DNA from: SZUA-442 sp963753185
GTDB lineage: Bacteria > Actinomycetota > Acidimicrobiia > Spongiisociales > UBA5794
Assembly: GCA_963753185.1 (NCBI GenBank)
Contig: CAVWBO010000007.1
Coordinates: 2,108,001-2,172,000, forward strand
Length of the DNA: 64,000 nucleotides
Direction: 5' to 3'
The first letter of the stretch is position 1, and every line of letters starts with the position of its first letter. The translations under genes were made by a program, and so were the position numbers. This document shows positions 25,424 to 34,614 of the stretch, piece after piece. A model generated the notes under the pieces. It was not told where the DNA came from. It was given only the letters and a program-made list of their open reading frames with translations, and searched no databases.

Positions 25424-26725
25424 ATGACGAACGAACACGACATCGCACGACGCGCGGAGAAGATCAAGCGCGACTGGGAGACCGACAGCCGGTGGAAGGA
25501 TGTCGTGAGGGACTACAGCGCCGAGGATGTCGTTCGCCTCCAGGGTTCCCTGGTCGAGGAACACACCCTTGCCAGGGCAATGTCAGAGAAGCTGTGGCGA
25601 CTCCTGCGGGACGAGGACTACGTGCACGCCCTCGGCGCGATGACCGGCGGCCAGGCCGTACAGATGGCAAGGGCGGGGCTCAAGGCCATCTACCTTTCGG
25701 GGTGGCAGGTCGCGGCGGACGCCAACCTGGCAGATTCGGTCTATCCCGACCAGTCGCTGTATCCCGCGAATTCGGCGCCAGCACTCGTGCGCCGGATCAA
25801 CAATGCGCTGCGACGAGCCGACGAGATCGAGTGGTCGGAAGGCGGAACGTCCACGGATTGGTTCGTACCGATCGTGGCGGATGCGGAATCCGGCTTCGGT
25901 GGCGCGCTCAACGTCTTCGAGATCACCAAGTCGTTCATCTCCGCTGGGGCGGCAGCCGTCCACCTCGAGGACCAACTCTCATCAGAGAAGAAGTGCGGGC
26001 ACATGGGGGGCAAGGTCCTCATCCCCACGGCGCAGCACGTTCGGGCGCTCAAGGCTGCTCGCCTCGCCGCGGATGTCATGGGCGTTCCGACGCTGATCGT
26101 CGCGCGCACGGACTCCCTCGGTGCGACGCTGCTCACGACAGACGTCGACGAGCGCGACCGGGCGTTCACGACCGGTGAGCGCACGGCCGAGGGCTTCTAC
26201 ACGGTGAACAACTCGATGGAGGCGGCAATATCGAGGGGCCTCGCCTACGCACCGTACGCCGACCTGGTGTGGTGCGAGACGTCGACCCCCGACCTCGATG
26301 AGGCAGCCCGCTTCGCCGAGGCCATGCATGCGGAGTTCCCTGGCAAGATGCTCGCATACAACTGCTCGCCTTCGTTCAACTGGAAGCGCCACCTCGACGA
26401 CGCTGCGATCGCCACCTTCCAGAAGGAACTCGGTGCACTGGGGTATCGCTTCCAGTTCATCACGCTCGCTGGCTTCCATGCCCTCAACGCCACCATGTTC
26501 GATCTCGCTCGCGGGTACGTCGAGCGAGGCATGGAGGCCTACGTGGAGCTCCAGGAATCGGAGTTCGCCATGGAGAAGGCCGGCTACACGGCGACCCGCC
26601 ACCAGCGCGAGGTCGGTGCAGGGTATTTCGACCAGGTCAGCCAGGTCGTCACCGGCGGAATGTCGTCGACCCTGGCACTCGAGGGTTCAACAGAAGAGGA
26701 CCAGTTCTACGACGGCAACGGCTGA
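25424..26725 (+). CDS. aceA: Isocitrate lyase
   Basis: A 433-residue enzyme that splits isocitrate to succinate and glyoxylate. The diagnostic active-site motif KKCGHMGGK is at about residues 189-197 with the catalytic Cys about 191. Also present are GMTGGQAVQMARAG-like and YLSGWQVAADAN segments near the N-terminus and YNCSPSFNWK near the C-terminus. It forms the glyoxylate shunt with aceB and is likely in the same transcript. This allows growth on acetate or fatty acids, in keeping with the acyl-CoA oxidation genes that follow. Confidence 0.96.
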   Translation: MTNEHDIARRAEKIKRDWETDSRWKDVVRDYSAEDVVRLQGSLVEEHTLARAMSEKLWRLLRDEDYVHALGAMTGGQAVQMARAGLKAIYLSGWQVAADANLADSVYPDQSLYPANSAPALVRRINNALRRADEIEWSEGGTSTDWFVPIVADAESGFGGALNVFEITKSFISAGAAAVHLEDQLSSEKKCGHMGGKVLIPTAQHVRALKAARLAADVMGVPTLIVARTDSLGATLLTTDVDERDRAFTTGERTAEGFYTVNNSMEAAISRGLAYAPYADLVWCETSTPDLDEAARFAEAMHAEFPGKMLAYNCSPSFNWKRHLDDAAIATFQKELGALGYRFQFITLAGFHALNATMFDLARGYVERGMEAYVELQESEFAMEKAGYTATRHQREVGAGYFDQVSQVVTGGMSSTLALEGSTEEDQFYDGNG

Positions 26726-26752
26726 GGGGCAACTGCTGACGGGCGACGGCCC

Positions 26753-27742
26753 TCACCTGAGGTTCGGGATGACCTCACGAGCGAAGAGTTCGATCGATGT
26801 CGGGTCGTACGCCGCGTCAGGGAAGTACGCGATCGCATAGGCCATTCCGGCGTCCTTGAACGCAGCGATCGTCTCGATCACGGCATCCGGCGTGCCGACG
26901 GCGGAGCCAGGGCCACCGAACCACCGGGCGATGGTCCGTTGGCCGTCGATCGTCTCGACCGACTCGAACCGCTCAGCGAGCGCATCCATCTTGTTTCGGA
27001 CCTCGGCGTCTGACTCGCCGATCACCACGTTGAAGTTCGTCGACCGTGTGATCGAACTGAAGTCGCGCCCCTCTGCCTCGCAGTGCCCTTCCAGCACGGA
27101 CGATTTGTGCTCGAAGTTCTCGACCGACTCGCCGAAGTTCGTGAAGTCGGCGTACCTGGCAGCAGTGCGCAGGGTCAACTGCTCTCCCCCACCGGCGATC
27201 CAGAGCGGGATGGAGCCGCTCTGGACGGGCTTCGGCTGGCAGATCGCTCCTGCGACGGTGTAGTGCTGTCCCTCGAAGGTCGTCGTTTCGTCGGTCCACA
27301 TCGAACGCATGATCTGGACGGCTTCGTCCAGTTCGCCGAGACGAACGGATGGCTTCGGGAACGGATACCCGTAGGCGAGGTATTCGTGCTCGTACCAGCC
27401 ACCACCGATGCCCATTTCGACCCGGCCGTTCGAGATGACGTCGATGGATGCCGCGACCTTCGCGAGGTAGGTGGGCGACCGATATCCGTTGCACGTGCAC
27501 ATCTGCCCGAGGCGTACACGCTCGGTCACCGTCGCGAGCGCCGCCATGAGTGTCCACGCCTCATACGTCGGTTCCTGGGTCGGTAGCGGGACCGTGTGGA
27601 AGTGGTCGTAGACCCAGATCGAGTCGAAGCCGAGTTGCTCTGCCTGCCACGCGACACGCTGCATGGTCGGCCACTGTTCGGATATGGGGATGCCGGCGAG
27701 GTCGAGTCGCCAGCCCTGCGGAATGAATGCTCCGAATCTCAT
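26753..27742 (-). CDS. LLM-class (luciferase-like) F420-dependent oxidoreductase
   Basis: A 329-residue TIM-barrel protein. It begins MRFGAFIPQGWRLDLAGI and has the luciferase-family landmarks FDSIWVYDHFHTVP, RVRLGQMCTCNGYRSP, AASIDVISNGRVEMGIGGGW and PLWIAGGGEQLTLRTAA. The close match to actinobacterial F420-using members, and a cofC gene in the window, make F420 the likely cofactor over FMN. The substrate is unknown. It lies downstream of and convergent to aceA and is transcribed opposite to it. Confidence 0.85.
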   Translation of the reverse strand: MRFGAFIPQGWRLDLAGIPISEQWPTMQRVAWQAEQLGFDSIWVYDHFHTVPLPTQEPTYEAWTLMAALATVTERVRLGQMCTCNGYRSPTYLAKVAASIDVISNGRVEMGIGGGWYEHEYLAYGYPFPKPSVRLGELDEAVQIMRSMWTDETTTFEGQHYTVAGAICQPKPVQSGSIPLWIAGGGEQLTLRTAARYADFTNFGESVENFEHKSSVLEGHCEAEGRDFSSITRSTNFNVVIGESDAEVRNKMDALAERFESVETIDGQRTIARWFGGPGSAVGTPDAVIETIAAFKDAGMAYAIAYFPDAAYDPTSIELFAREVIPNLR

Positions 27743-27799
27743 GGGCTCACACTAGGCGGTCGGTGCGACCGTCGATCCGAGGGCAGATCCACGACACAC

Positions 27800-28918
27800 C
27801 TAGATCCCGAGCGCGTCTCCGAGGCGATCGCGGTAGCTGCCGACAGAGCCGAGGAGCAGGGAATCTGCCTTTGCACGCTTGAAGAACAGGTGGGCGTCGT
27901 GCTCCCACGTGAAGCCGATCCCACCGTGGATCTGGATCGTGTCCCCAGCGATCCTGATGAAGGCGTCCGAGCAGACACCCTTCGCAAGGGGGACCATGAT
28001 CGCTGCCTCGTCGGGATCGTCGAACGTCGCAGCAGCATGCCACGCCACGGATCGTGCGTGCTCGAGTGCAACCAGCATGTCTGCGCATCGGTGCTTGACG
28101 GCCTGGAATGATCCGATCGCCCGACCGAACTGGTATCGGCTCTTTGCGTAGTCGACGGACATCTCGAGACAGCGACTCGCCCCTCCGACCTGCTCCTGGG
28201 CAATGGCCACCACTCCCACGTCACATGCTCGGCGAACGATCTCTGATCCCTCGGCGCCGGTCAGTCGATGATGGGCCGGCACCGTCGCCTCGATGGCGAG
28301 CTCCCCGAGGGGACGGGTCGCATCGAGGGCGGGGGTCTGTGTGATGGAGACCCCCTCGGTTCCCGCGGGGATGAGGAAGACGCCGAGGCCGTCACCTGTG
28401 TCCGCGGAAACGACGAAGAGGTCTGCATGGATCGCGTCGGTGACGAATCGCTTGGTGCCTTCGATTCGCCAACCCCCTGGCCCTTCGGTGGCGGTGGTGA
28501 GAGGGTGGTCCGGCGAACCATGGGCCGTCTCGAAGAACGCGACGGTCGCGACCGATGACCCGGCTGCAATCGATGGCAGGAACTCTGCCTTCTGCCCTTC
28601 TGTGCCGCCCTTGTCGATGGCGGCCGCCGCCATGACGCTGGACAGGAGCGGCACGGGGACAACGTGTCGTCCGAGTTCCTCGAACACCACGGCGAGGTCG
28701 GTGAATGGTGAGTCGGCACCGCCATGTGCAGACGGCAGCGTCAGCCCGACGAGCCCCATGGCGGCGATGGCCTTCCACACGTCCTCGTCGATCGCCGCCG
28801 TCGTGAGGGATGCCTCACGGACCCTGTCCATGTCGACCATCTCACCGAGCATGTCACGGAGGGTGCTGGCGAGCATCGTCTGCTCCTCCGAACGGGCGAA
28901 CGTCACGGTGTCAGCCAC
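27800..28918 (-). CDS. Acyl-CoA dehydrogenase (FadE type), second of a pair
   Basis: A 372-residue flavoprotein. The C-terminal half has QEQVGGASRCLEMSVDYAKS followed by RYQFGRAIGSFQAVKH and the motif IQIHGGIGFTWEHDAHLFF, as in actinobacterial FadE subunits that pair into alpha2beta2 enzymes. The GTG start at 28918 overlaps the stop of the upstream acyl-CoA dehydrogenase by 8 bp, as expected for obligate partners. It is predicted to catalyse alpha,beta-dehydrogenation of an acyl-CoA, possibly a sterol side chain or branched acid. The N-terminal half is less conserved than usual, consistent with a subunit of a heteromer. Confidence 0.87.
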   Translation of the reverse strand: MADTVTFARSEEQTMLASTLRDMLGEMVDMDRVREASLTTAAIDEDVWKAIAAMGLVGLTLPSAHGGADSPFTDLAVVFEELGRHVVPVPLLSSVMAAAAIDKGGTEGQKAEFLPSIAAGSSVATVAFFETAHGSPDHPLTTATEGPGGWRIEGTKRFVTDAIHADLFVVSADTGDGLGVFLIPAGTEGVSITQTPALDATRPLGELAIEATVPAHHRLTGAEGSEIVRRACDVGVVAIAQEQVGGASRCLEMSVDYAKSRYQFGRAIGSFQAVKHRCADMLVALEHARSVAWHAAATFDDPDEAAIMVPLAKGVCSDAFIRIAGDTIQIHGGIGFTWEHDAHLFFKRAKADSLLLGSVGSYRDRLGDALGI

Positions 28919-30116
28919 GCGGAACCTCCTTCCACGGGAGGTCCTTGTCGACCCTCGGCTCGCCGGGCAGTCCGAGGACCCGCTCGCCGAGGATGTTCCG
29001 CATGATCTCGGAGGTTCCCCCTTCGATGCTGTTCGCCCTGGCACGCAGGAAGTGCCTCTGGGCGCTCATCACCCGCTCCTCCTCTCGCGTGTCGTATGTG
29101 GTCGGTTCGAGCGTGTAGCCCTCGGGGATCGTTGTCCCATCCATCCCGAGCATCGAGACCGTGAAGGAGGTGACCTCCTTGTTGAGGTCCGCCCAGGCGA
29201 GCTTCCCCGTCGATCCCTCGGGTCCCGGGGTGCCAGCCTTCATGTTCTCGGTTGCGCGCAGCGCCGTCAGCCGCATCGCCTCGACCTCACTCCACAGCCG
29301 GACGAGCTCGCGTCGGGTCGCGGCATCGCCAGAGCCAGAGGCCTTCCACGTCGAAACCGCGTTCGCGATGGCCCCCGTTCCCCGTGCGACGGTGTTGCCG
29401 CCGATCGCGACCCGCTCGTTCATGAGGGTGGTCATCGAGACCCTCCAGCCCGCGCCGACCTCGTCGATCCGCTGTGAGTCGGGGATCCGAACGTCATCGA
29501 AGAAGACCTCGTTGAACTCCGCCTCGCCCGTGATCTGATACAGCGGGCGCACGTCGACCCCCTCTGCCTCCATGTCGACGACGAAGTAGGTCAGGCCCAG
29601 GTGTTTCGGTTGATCGGGGTCGGTTCGGGTGACGAGGAGCCCCCACTTCGACAGGTGGGCCAGCGTCGTCCACACCTTCTGGCCGTTGACGATCCACTCC
29701 TCGCCGTCGCGCACGGCACGGGTGGAGAGGCCGGCGAGGTCCGAACCTGCCCCCGGCTCGGAAAACAGCTGGCACCAGATCTCATCCATCGTGAACATCG
29801 GTCGAAGCCAGCGCTCTCGTTGGTCCGGTGTACCGTGCGCCGCGAGCACTCCGGCACCCATACCGATGCCGAGGATGTTCGCGGTGCGGTTCCATGTCGG
29901 TGCGCCTGCCTCGGTGAGGCGTCGCGCGACGTGTTCCCGAAAGCGCGGGGATACGCCGAGGCCGCCGTCGCCTTGTGGGAAGTCCACCCACGCGAGTCCC
30001 GCATCGAACTGCGCTCCCCAGAACGCCTTCGGCTCGGTTGACGACGGCGGGTGCTCAGCGAGGAGGCGGTCGAGTGCCTCTTCGACACGTTTGTCCGGAG
30101 CTGCCATCGCCGTCAC
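28911..30116 (-). CDS. Acyl-CoA dehydrogenase (FadE type), first of a pair
   Basis: A 401-residue acyl-CoA dehydrogenase. Motifs include WCQLFSEPGAGSDLAGLSTR (FAD/substrate region), GLTYFVVDMEAEGVDVRPL and the C-terminal SIEGGTSEIMRNILGERVLG. It overlaps the next dehydrogenase by 8 bp and the upstream MaoC gene by 4 bp, so the three are one operon. The pair resembles heterotetrameric FadE enzymes of steroid degradation, but the substrate is inferred. MAAP at 30107 is an equally good start. Confidence 0.88.
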   Translation of the reverse strand: MTAMAAPDKRVEEALDRLLAEHPPSSTEPKAFWGAQFDAGLAWVDFPQGDGGLGVSPRFREHVARRLTEAGAPTWNRTANILGIGMGAGVLAAHGTPDQRERWLRPMFTMDEIWCQLFSEPGAGSDLAGLSTRAVRDGEEWIVNGQKVWTTLAHLSKWGLLVTRTDPDQPKHLGLTYFVVDMEAEGVDVRPLYQITGEAEFNEVFFDDVRIPDSQRIDEVGAGWRVSMTTLMNERVAIGGNTVARGTGAIANAVSTWKASGSGDAATRRELVRLWSEVEAMRLTALRATENMKAGTPGPEGSTGKLAWADLNKEVTSFTVSMLGMDGTTIPEGYTLEPTTYDTREEERVMSAQRHFLRARANSIEGGTSEIMRNILGERVLGLPGEPRVDKDLPWKEVPRG

Positions 30117-30577
30117 CCCTGCGCCATCACGGCGAGGGTGAGGATGTCGGCGACGAGTGCTGGACGCTCCTCACCCTCGATCTCGACCGTGACCGTCGAG
30201 GTGAGCAGGATCTGGCCGGGTGACTTCTCGGTGACGTCCTTGAGCACGCTGACCGTCCTGATCCTCGAGCCCTCCTTGACGGGGTTCAGGAACCGAACCC
30301 TGTCGGAACCGTAGTTGACGAGCAGGGCTGCACCCTGTGGCAGGATCGCTGCCTCCGTCGAGAGGTAGCTCACGAGCGACAGGGTGAGGAAACCGTGGGC
30401 GATCGTGGTGCCGAAGGGGCCCTTTGCTGCCGCTTCGCGATCGACGTGGATCCACTGACGATCGAGCGTCACCTCGGCGAAGCGATCGATACGGTCCTGA
30501 TCGATCACGAACCAGTCGGATCGACCGGTCTCGGTGCCTACGTGGCGAGCGAGTTCATCAGCGGGTACGACCTGCAT
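30113..30577 (-). CDS. MaoC-like (R)-specific enoyl-CoA hydratase
   Basis: A 154-residue hot-dog-fold protein. The hydratase-2 motif is clear: FAEVTLDRQWIHVDREAAAK followed by GPFGTTIAHGFLTLSL, with the catalytic Asp and His spaced as in MaoC/NodN-type hydratases. It would hydrate trans-2-enoyl-CoA made by the two dehydrogenases that follow it in the operon. The start at 30577 was chosen because upstream sequence in the frame is not protein-like. It diverges from the SDR gene at 30699. Confidence 0.88.
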   Translation of the reverse strand: MQVVPADELARHVGTETGRSDWFVIDQDRIDRFAEVTLDRQWIHVDREAAAKGPFGTTIAHGFLTLSLVSYLSTEAAILPQGAALLVNYGSDRVRFLNPVKEGSRIRTVSVLKDVTEKSPGQILLTSTVTVEIEGEERPALVADILTLAVMAQG

Positions 30578-30698
30578 CGACCATCCTCTCGGGAAACCGA
30601 CGGTGAGCATACCTGCTTGCCAGAACCGGGCATGCACAGCAGTCTGGGACCCACATGGTCGCGGGAGTACCGTCGGGCGAGCGCCAACAGGGAGGAAC

Positions 30699-31478
30699 AT
30701 GGACATCCAGGGGCGAGTCGTCCTGGTCACGGGAGCAGCGAGCGGTATCGGTGAGGGCATGTGCCGCGCCTTCGCAGCACGAGGCGCACAGCGTGTGATC
30801 GCCACGGACATCGACGAGGACGGCGCCCTTCGCGTGGCGACGGAGATCGGTGGCGGTCATGCGCGAGTCGATGTGTCGAGCGAATCCGACATCGCCAGGG
30901 TCATCGGGGAGGTCGAGGCCGAGTACGGGAGACTCGACATCCTGTGCGCCAACGCAGGGATCGCCGTCGACGGCTCCGTCGACGCCCCGGACGATGACTG
31001 GCACAGATCCTGGAGCGTCAACCTGATGGCCCACGTATATGCGACGCGCCACGCCCTCCCAGGGATGCTGCAGCGTTCCTCCGGATACATCGTGACGACG
31101 GCGTCTGCTGCGGGTCTCCTGACCAACCTCGGAGCTGCTCCATACACCGTGACGAAGCATGCCGCGGTCGCCCTCGCGGAGTGGCTCGCCATCACCTACC
31201 GCTCGCAGGGGATTCGCGTCTCGTGCCTGTGCCCCCAGTTCGTCGAGACGCCGATGCTGGACGTCTTCGCCGGCCACACCGAAGGGATGCGAAGCTGGGT
31301 CGAGGGGATCGCGATCACGGTGGATGAGGTCGCCGAGGCCGTGATGCTCGGGATCGAGCAGGAGCGATTCCTGATCCTCCCCCACCCCGAGGTCTCGGGC
31401 TACATGGTCAACAAGGCGACCGACCCCGACCGGTGGATCGCAGGCATGGCCCGTTTGCAGGCCTCGATGGAGGACTAG
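30699..31478 (+). CDS. Short-chain dehydrogenase/reductase
   Basis: A 259-residue classical SDR. It has the NAD(P) motif VLVTGAASGIGEG, an Asp at the end of the second strand (ATDID) favouring NAD, CANAGIAVDG, and the active site with Ser in VTTASAAG and Y-x-x-x-K in PYTVTKHAAVALAEW. GGAGG sits 5 nt before the ATG. It probably oxidises or reduces a hydroxyacyl or alcohol substrate within the surrounding acyl-CoA cluster. Its TAG stop shares a CTAG palindrome with the convergent quinone oxidoreductase gene. Confidence 0.88.
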   Translation: MDIQGRVVLVTGAASGIGEGMCRAFAARGAQRVIATDIDEDGALRVATEIGGGHARVDVSSESDIARVIGEVEAEYGRLDILCANAGIAVDGSVDAPDDDWHRSWSVNLMAHVYATRHALPGMLQRSSGYIVTTASAAGLLTNLGAAPYTVTKHAAVALAEWLAITYRSQGIRVSCLCPQFVETPMLDVFAGHTEGMRSWVEGIAITVDEVAEAVMLGIEQERFLILPHPEVSGYMVNKATDPDRWIAGMARLQASMED

Positions 31479-32455
31479 CCGCGAACGGCGAGCAGCGCCT
31501 TGCCCATGACCGAGCGAGAGGCGAGCATCGCGAAACCGTCTGCGAACGCATCGAACGGCAGCGTGGCGGCGATCCTCGGTGAGAGCGCTCCGCTGCCGAC
31601 CATCTCGAAGATGTGGCCTGCATTCGATCGGTTCATCTCCGGGTTCCTCGCTGCGAACGAACCCCAGAACACACCGACCAGGCTCGCACCCTTCAGGAGT
31701 GGGATGTTGAGGCCGATCCTGGGAATCTCGCCTGCCGTGAACCCGACGATCAGGTGTCTGCCTCCCCAGGCGATGGAGCGCAGGGCGGCCTCCGAGTGCG
31801 GCCCCCCGACGGGGTCGTACACGACGTCGACGCCCCGACCATCGGTCAGCTCTGCGATGATCTCCCTGAACCGCTCGTCCGTGTAGTCGATGGCGTGGTC
31901 GGCACCGAGGTCGAGGCAGAACGCGCGCTTTTCCTCGGTGCTCGCCGCGGCGATGACCGTGGCGCCTATCGCCTTCCCGATGTCGATCGCTGCAGACCCG
32001 ACACCTCCCGCCGCACCCAGGACGAGCATCGTCTCCTCTGGTCGAATCCCGGCCCTCTGGACGAGCCCGTGGTACGACGTGCCGTAGGTCATCGTGCACG
32101 CGGCTGCCGTCTCGAACGAGATGCCGTCGGGGATCGGGACGGTCAGGGCCGCGTCGACGGACCACGTCGTCGCGAACGCGCCGGACGATCCGATCGCTGC
32201 GACCCTGTCGCCGACCTCGAAGCCGGTGACCCCTCGCCCGAGGGCGACGATCGTCCCCGCCGCTTCCCCGCCGGGGGCGAACGGCGGCTCGGCCCTGAAC
32301 TGGTACTCGCCCGCGATGACGAGGAGGTCGGGGAAGTTGAAGCTCGCCGTCTCGACCTCGATCGTGACCTGGCCTGGTCCCGGTTCGGGGTACGGCAGAT
32401 CGCCGATCGAGAGCAGATCCGGCGTCCCGAGCTGCGAGCAGACGACCGCGCGCAT
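31475..32455 (-). CDS. NADPH:quinone oxidoreductase family protein (zinc-free MDR)
   Basis: A 326-residue medium-chain dehydrogenase. The N-terminal part has GEYQFRAEPPFAPGGEAAGT; the nucleotide-binding motif is LVLGAAGGVGSAAIDIGKA, and CTMTYGTSYHGL is typical of the QOR/NADPH2 family. No catalytic zinc cysteines are seen. It is the last of a minus-strand group with thiolase (1-bp overlap, TGATG). Members beside fatty-acid genes often reduce enoyl or quinone substrates; the specific substrate is unknown. Confidence 0.86.
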   Translation of the reverse strand: MRAVVCSQLGTPDLLSIGDLPYPEPGPGQVTIEVETASFNFPDLLVIAGEYQFRAEPPFAPGGEAAGTIVALGRGVTGFEVGDRVAAIGSSGAFATTWSVDAALTVPIPDGISFETAAACTMTYGTSYHGLVQRAGIRPEETMLVLGAAGGVGSAAIDIGKAIGATVIAAASTEEKRAFCLDLGADHAIDYTDERFREIIAELTDGRGVDVVYDPVGGPHSEAALRSIAWGGRHLIVGFTAGEIPRIGLNIPLLKGASLVGVFWGSFAARNPEMNRSNAGHIFEMVGSGALSPRIAATLPFDAFADGFAMLASRSVMGKALLAVRG

Positions 32456-33639
32456 CAGGCGATCTCGAAGAGGCCGGCAGCGCCCATCCCGCCGCCGACG
32501 CACATCGTCGCCACGACGAACCTGGCGCCTCGGCGCCGACCCTCGATGAGGGCGTGCATCACCATCCGGGCACCCGTCATCCCGTACGGGTGACCGATCG
32601 AGATCGCTCCGCCGTGCACGTTCAGCCTGGCGTCGTCGATCCCGAGCTCGTCGCGGCAATAGATCACCTGGACGGCGAACGCTTCGTTGAGCTCCCACAG
32701 GTCGATGTCGCCCATCGACAACCCCGCCCGATCCAGGAGCTTGGGGACCGCGTAGACCGGGCCGATGCCCATGATGTCGGGATCGACTCCGGCAACCGCG
32801 ATTCCCCGGTAGTAGCCGAGGGGTTCCAGTCCCCGCTCAGCTGCCATCGATGAGCTCATCACGACGGTCGCCGCCGCACCATCGGACAGCTGGCTGGCGT
32901 TTCCAGCCGTGATGGTGCCGCCGACCACAGGGGGAAGGCCAGCGAGGCCCTCGAGCGTCGTCTCCGGACGATTCCCCTCATCGGCACTGAGGGTGACCGT
33001 CTCGTAGGTCGTCTCACCCGTCGCCCGATCCACCATGGCCTTGGTCGCGGTGACGGGTACGACCTCATCGTCGAACGCCCCGTTTGCCTGGGCGGCGGCG
33101 GTCCTCGCCTGGGATTGGTATCCGTACTCGTCCTGGGCCTCTCGACTGATCCCGAAGCGCTCTGCCACCACTTCGGCGGTCTGGAGCATCGGCATGTACG
33201 CCGCGGGATGCCGTTCGACGAGTGCGGGATCCACCATCCGGAACGTATTGGTGTGCTCGTTCTGGGCGAGCGAGATCGATTCGAGGCCGCCTGCGACGAC
33301 GATGTCCATTCCGTCGTACATGACCTGCTTGGCAGCTGTTGCGATCGCCATCATCCCCGAGGAGCACTGTCGATCGATGGTCATGCCGCTGACCGAGGTC
33401 GGAAGTCCCGCTGCGAGTGCGGTGAGCCTGCCGATGTTCGGGAACTGCGTCCCCTGGGGCATCGCGCAACCCATGATCACATCGTCGACATCGACCGGGT
33501 CGACGCCGGCGCGCTCAACGGCCGCGGCGACGGGGATCGCGCCGAGGCTCGGCGCCTCGAGGTTGTTGAACGCACCGCGGTATGCCCGACCGATCGGTGT
33601 CCTCGCGGCCGAGACGATGACTGCTTCGCGTTCGCTCAT
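32455..33639 (-). CDS. Acetyl-CoA acyltransferase (thiolase)
   Basis: A 394-residue thiolase II-type enzyme. The nucleophilic Cys is in DRQCSSGMMAIATAAKQV, the His in NVHGGAISIGHPYGMTGARM and the second Cys in VATMCVGGGMGAAGLFE. The length is standard. It cleaves 3-ketoacyl-CoA at the end of each beta-oxidation round. It overlaps the upstream SDR by 4 bp and the downstream oxidoreductase by one base, so the three act together. The sequence resembles FadA-type enzymes of actinobacterial steroid and fatty-acid catabolism. Confidence 0.92.
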   Translation of the reverse strand: MSEREAVIVSAARTPIGRAYRGAFNNLEAPSLGAIPVAAAVERAGVDPVDVDDVIMGCAMPQGTQFPNIGRLTALAAGLPTSVSGMTIDRQCSSGMMAIATAAKQVMYDGMDIVVAGGLESISLAQNEHTNTFRMVDPALVERHPAAYMPMLQTAEVVAERFGISREAQDEYGYQSQARTAAAQANGAFDDEVVPVTATKAMVDRATGETTYETVTLSADEGNRPETTLEGLAGLPPVVGGTITAGNASQLSDGAAATVVMSSSMAAERGLEPLGYYRGIAVAGVDPDIMGIGPVYAVPKLLDRAGLSMGDIDLWELNEAFAVQVIYCRDELGIDDARLNVHGGAISIGHPYGMTGARMVMHALIEGRRRGARFVVATMCVGGGMGAAGLFEIA

Positions 33640-34553
33640 TCGGTCCCACCTCCGCCTGCCGACATCGCCTTCTCCAGGAACTTCATCGTCTGCTCGCCTC
33701 CCGCCAACAGCTCACGCTGGCCGGTCGGATCGGTGATCTCGTCGAAGCGTCCCGCGATCGCCTCTGGCGTCCTCTCGTCGGGCGGCAGCCAGATGCCGTC
33801 GGTCTCGTAGATCTTGGCGGCTGCGTATCCGCCGGCCCCGGCCGCGAGGATCGTGCGCGTCGGCGCATCCCGCGACACGAGGAACAGCACAGCGGGTGTG
33901 ACCTCGGACGGTTTGAGGAGGTCCTTCGCCTCATCAGGGAGGAGGTCGTCCGTCATGCGGGTGTGCGCCACGGGTGCCAGGGCATTGACCCTTATGTCGT
34001 ACTTCACCCCCTCGATCGCGAGGGTGTTCATGAGCCCGACGACGCCCATCTTCGCTGCTCCGTAGTTGGCCTGGCCGAAGTTCCCGTACAGACCAGACGA
34101 CGAGGTCGTGACGACGATGCGGCCGTAGCCACGCTCGCGCATGTGGCCCCAAACGGCCTTCGTACACAGCGCCGTTCCGATGAGATGGACCCCGACGACA
34201 AGATCGAAATCGGCCTGATCCATGTTCGCGAACGACTTGTCCCTCAGGATCCCTGCATTGTTGATGAGGATGTCGACTCTGCCCCATCTCTCGATGGCGC
34301 TGCCCACCATCGCATCGACCGCTGAAGGGTCCGTGACGTCTGCACCGTCGGCAACGGCCTCGCCACCTGCGTCCTCGATCTCCGCGACCACCGTCTCGGC
34401 AGCCGACAGGGATGAACCGGTTCCGTCCCTGGCACCTCCGAGGTCGTTCACCACGACGCGCGCGCCGCGCTCGGCGAGGGCGAGGGCATGCGATCTGCCG
34501 AGTCCGTGACCGGCACCGGTGACGATCGCCACCTGCTCGTCGAACGTGATCAT
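33636..34553 (-). CDS. SDR resembling 17-beta-HSD type 4 / multifunctional beta-oxidation dehydrogenase
   Basis: A 305-residue SDR whose sequence closely follows the dehydrogenase half of peroxisomal multifunctional enzyme 2: VAIVTGAGHGLGRSHALALA, RVVVNDLGGARDGTG, ILINNAGILRDKSFANM, TSSSGLYGNFGQANYGAAK and NALAPVAHTRMTDDL. Such proteins oxidise (R)-3-hydroxyacyl-CoA. That fits the neighbouring MaoC-type hydratase, which makes the R isomer. MITFDEQ at 34553 was chosen as start; upstream codons are not protein-like. Confidence 0.88.
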   Translation of the reverse strand: MITFDEQVAIVTGAGHGLGRSHALALAERGARVVVNDLGGARDGTGSSLSAAETVVAEIEDAGGEAVADGADVTDPSAVDAMVGSAIERWGRVDILINNAGILRDKSFANMDQADFDLVVGVHLIGTALCTKAVWGHMRERGYGRIVVTTSSSGLYGNFGQANYGAAKMGVVGLMNTLAIEGVKYDIRVNALAPVAHTRMTDDLLPDEAKDLLKPSEVTPAVLFLVSRDAPTRTILAAGAGGYAAAKIYETDGIWLPPDERTPEAIAGRFDEITDPTGQRELLAGGEQTMKFLEKAMSAGGGGTE

Positions 34554-34614
34554 GAACGTGCTCCTGGGACGACGGTGCCGCATTGTAGGTCGGTGGGGAC
34601 CAGCGGCTTCGGGG

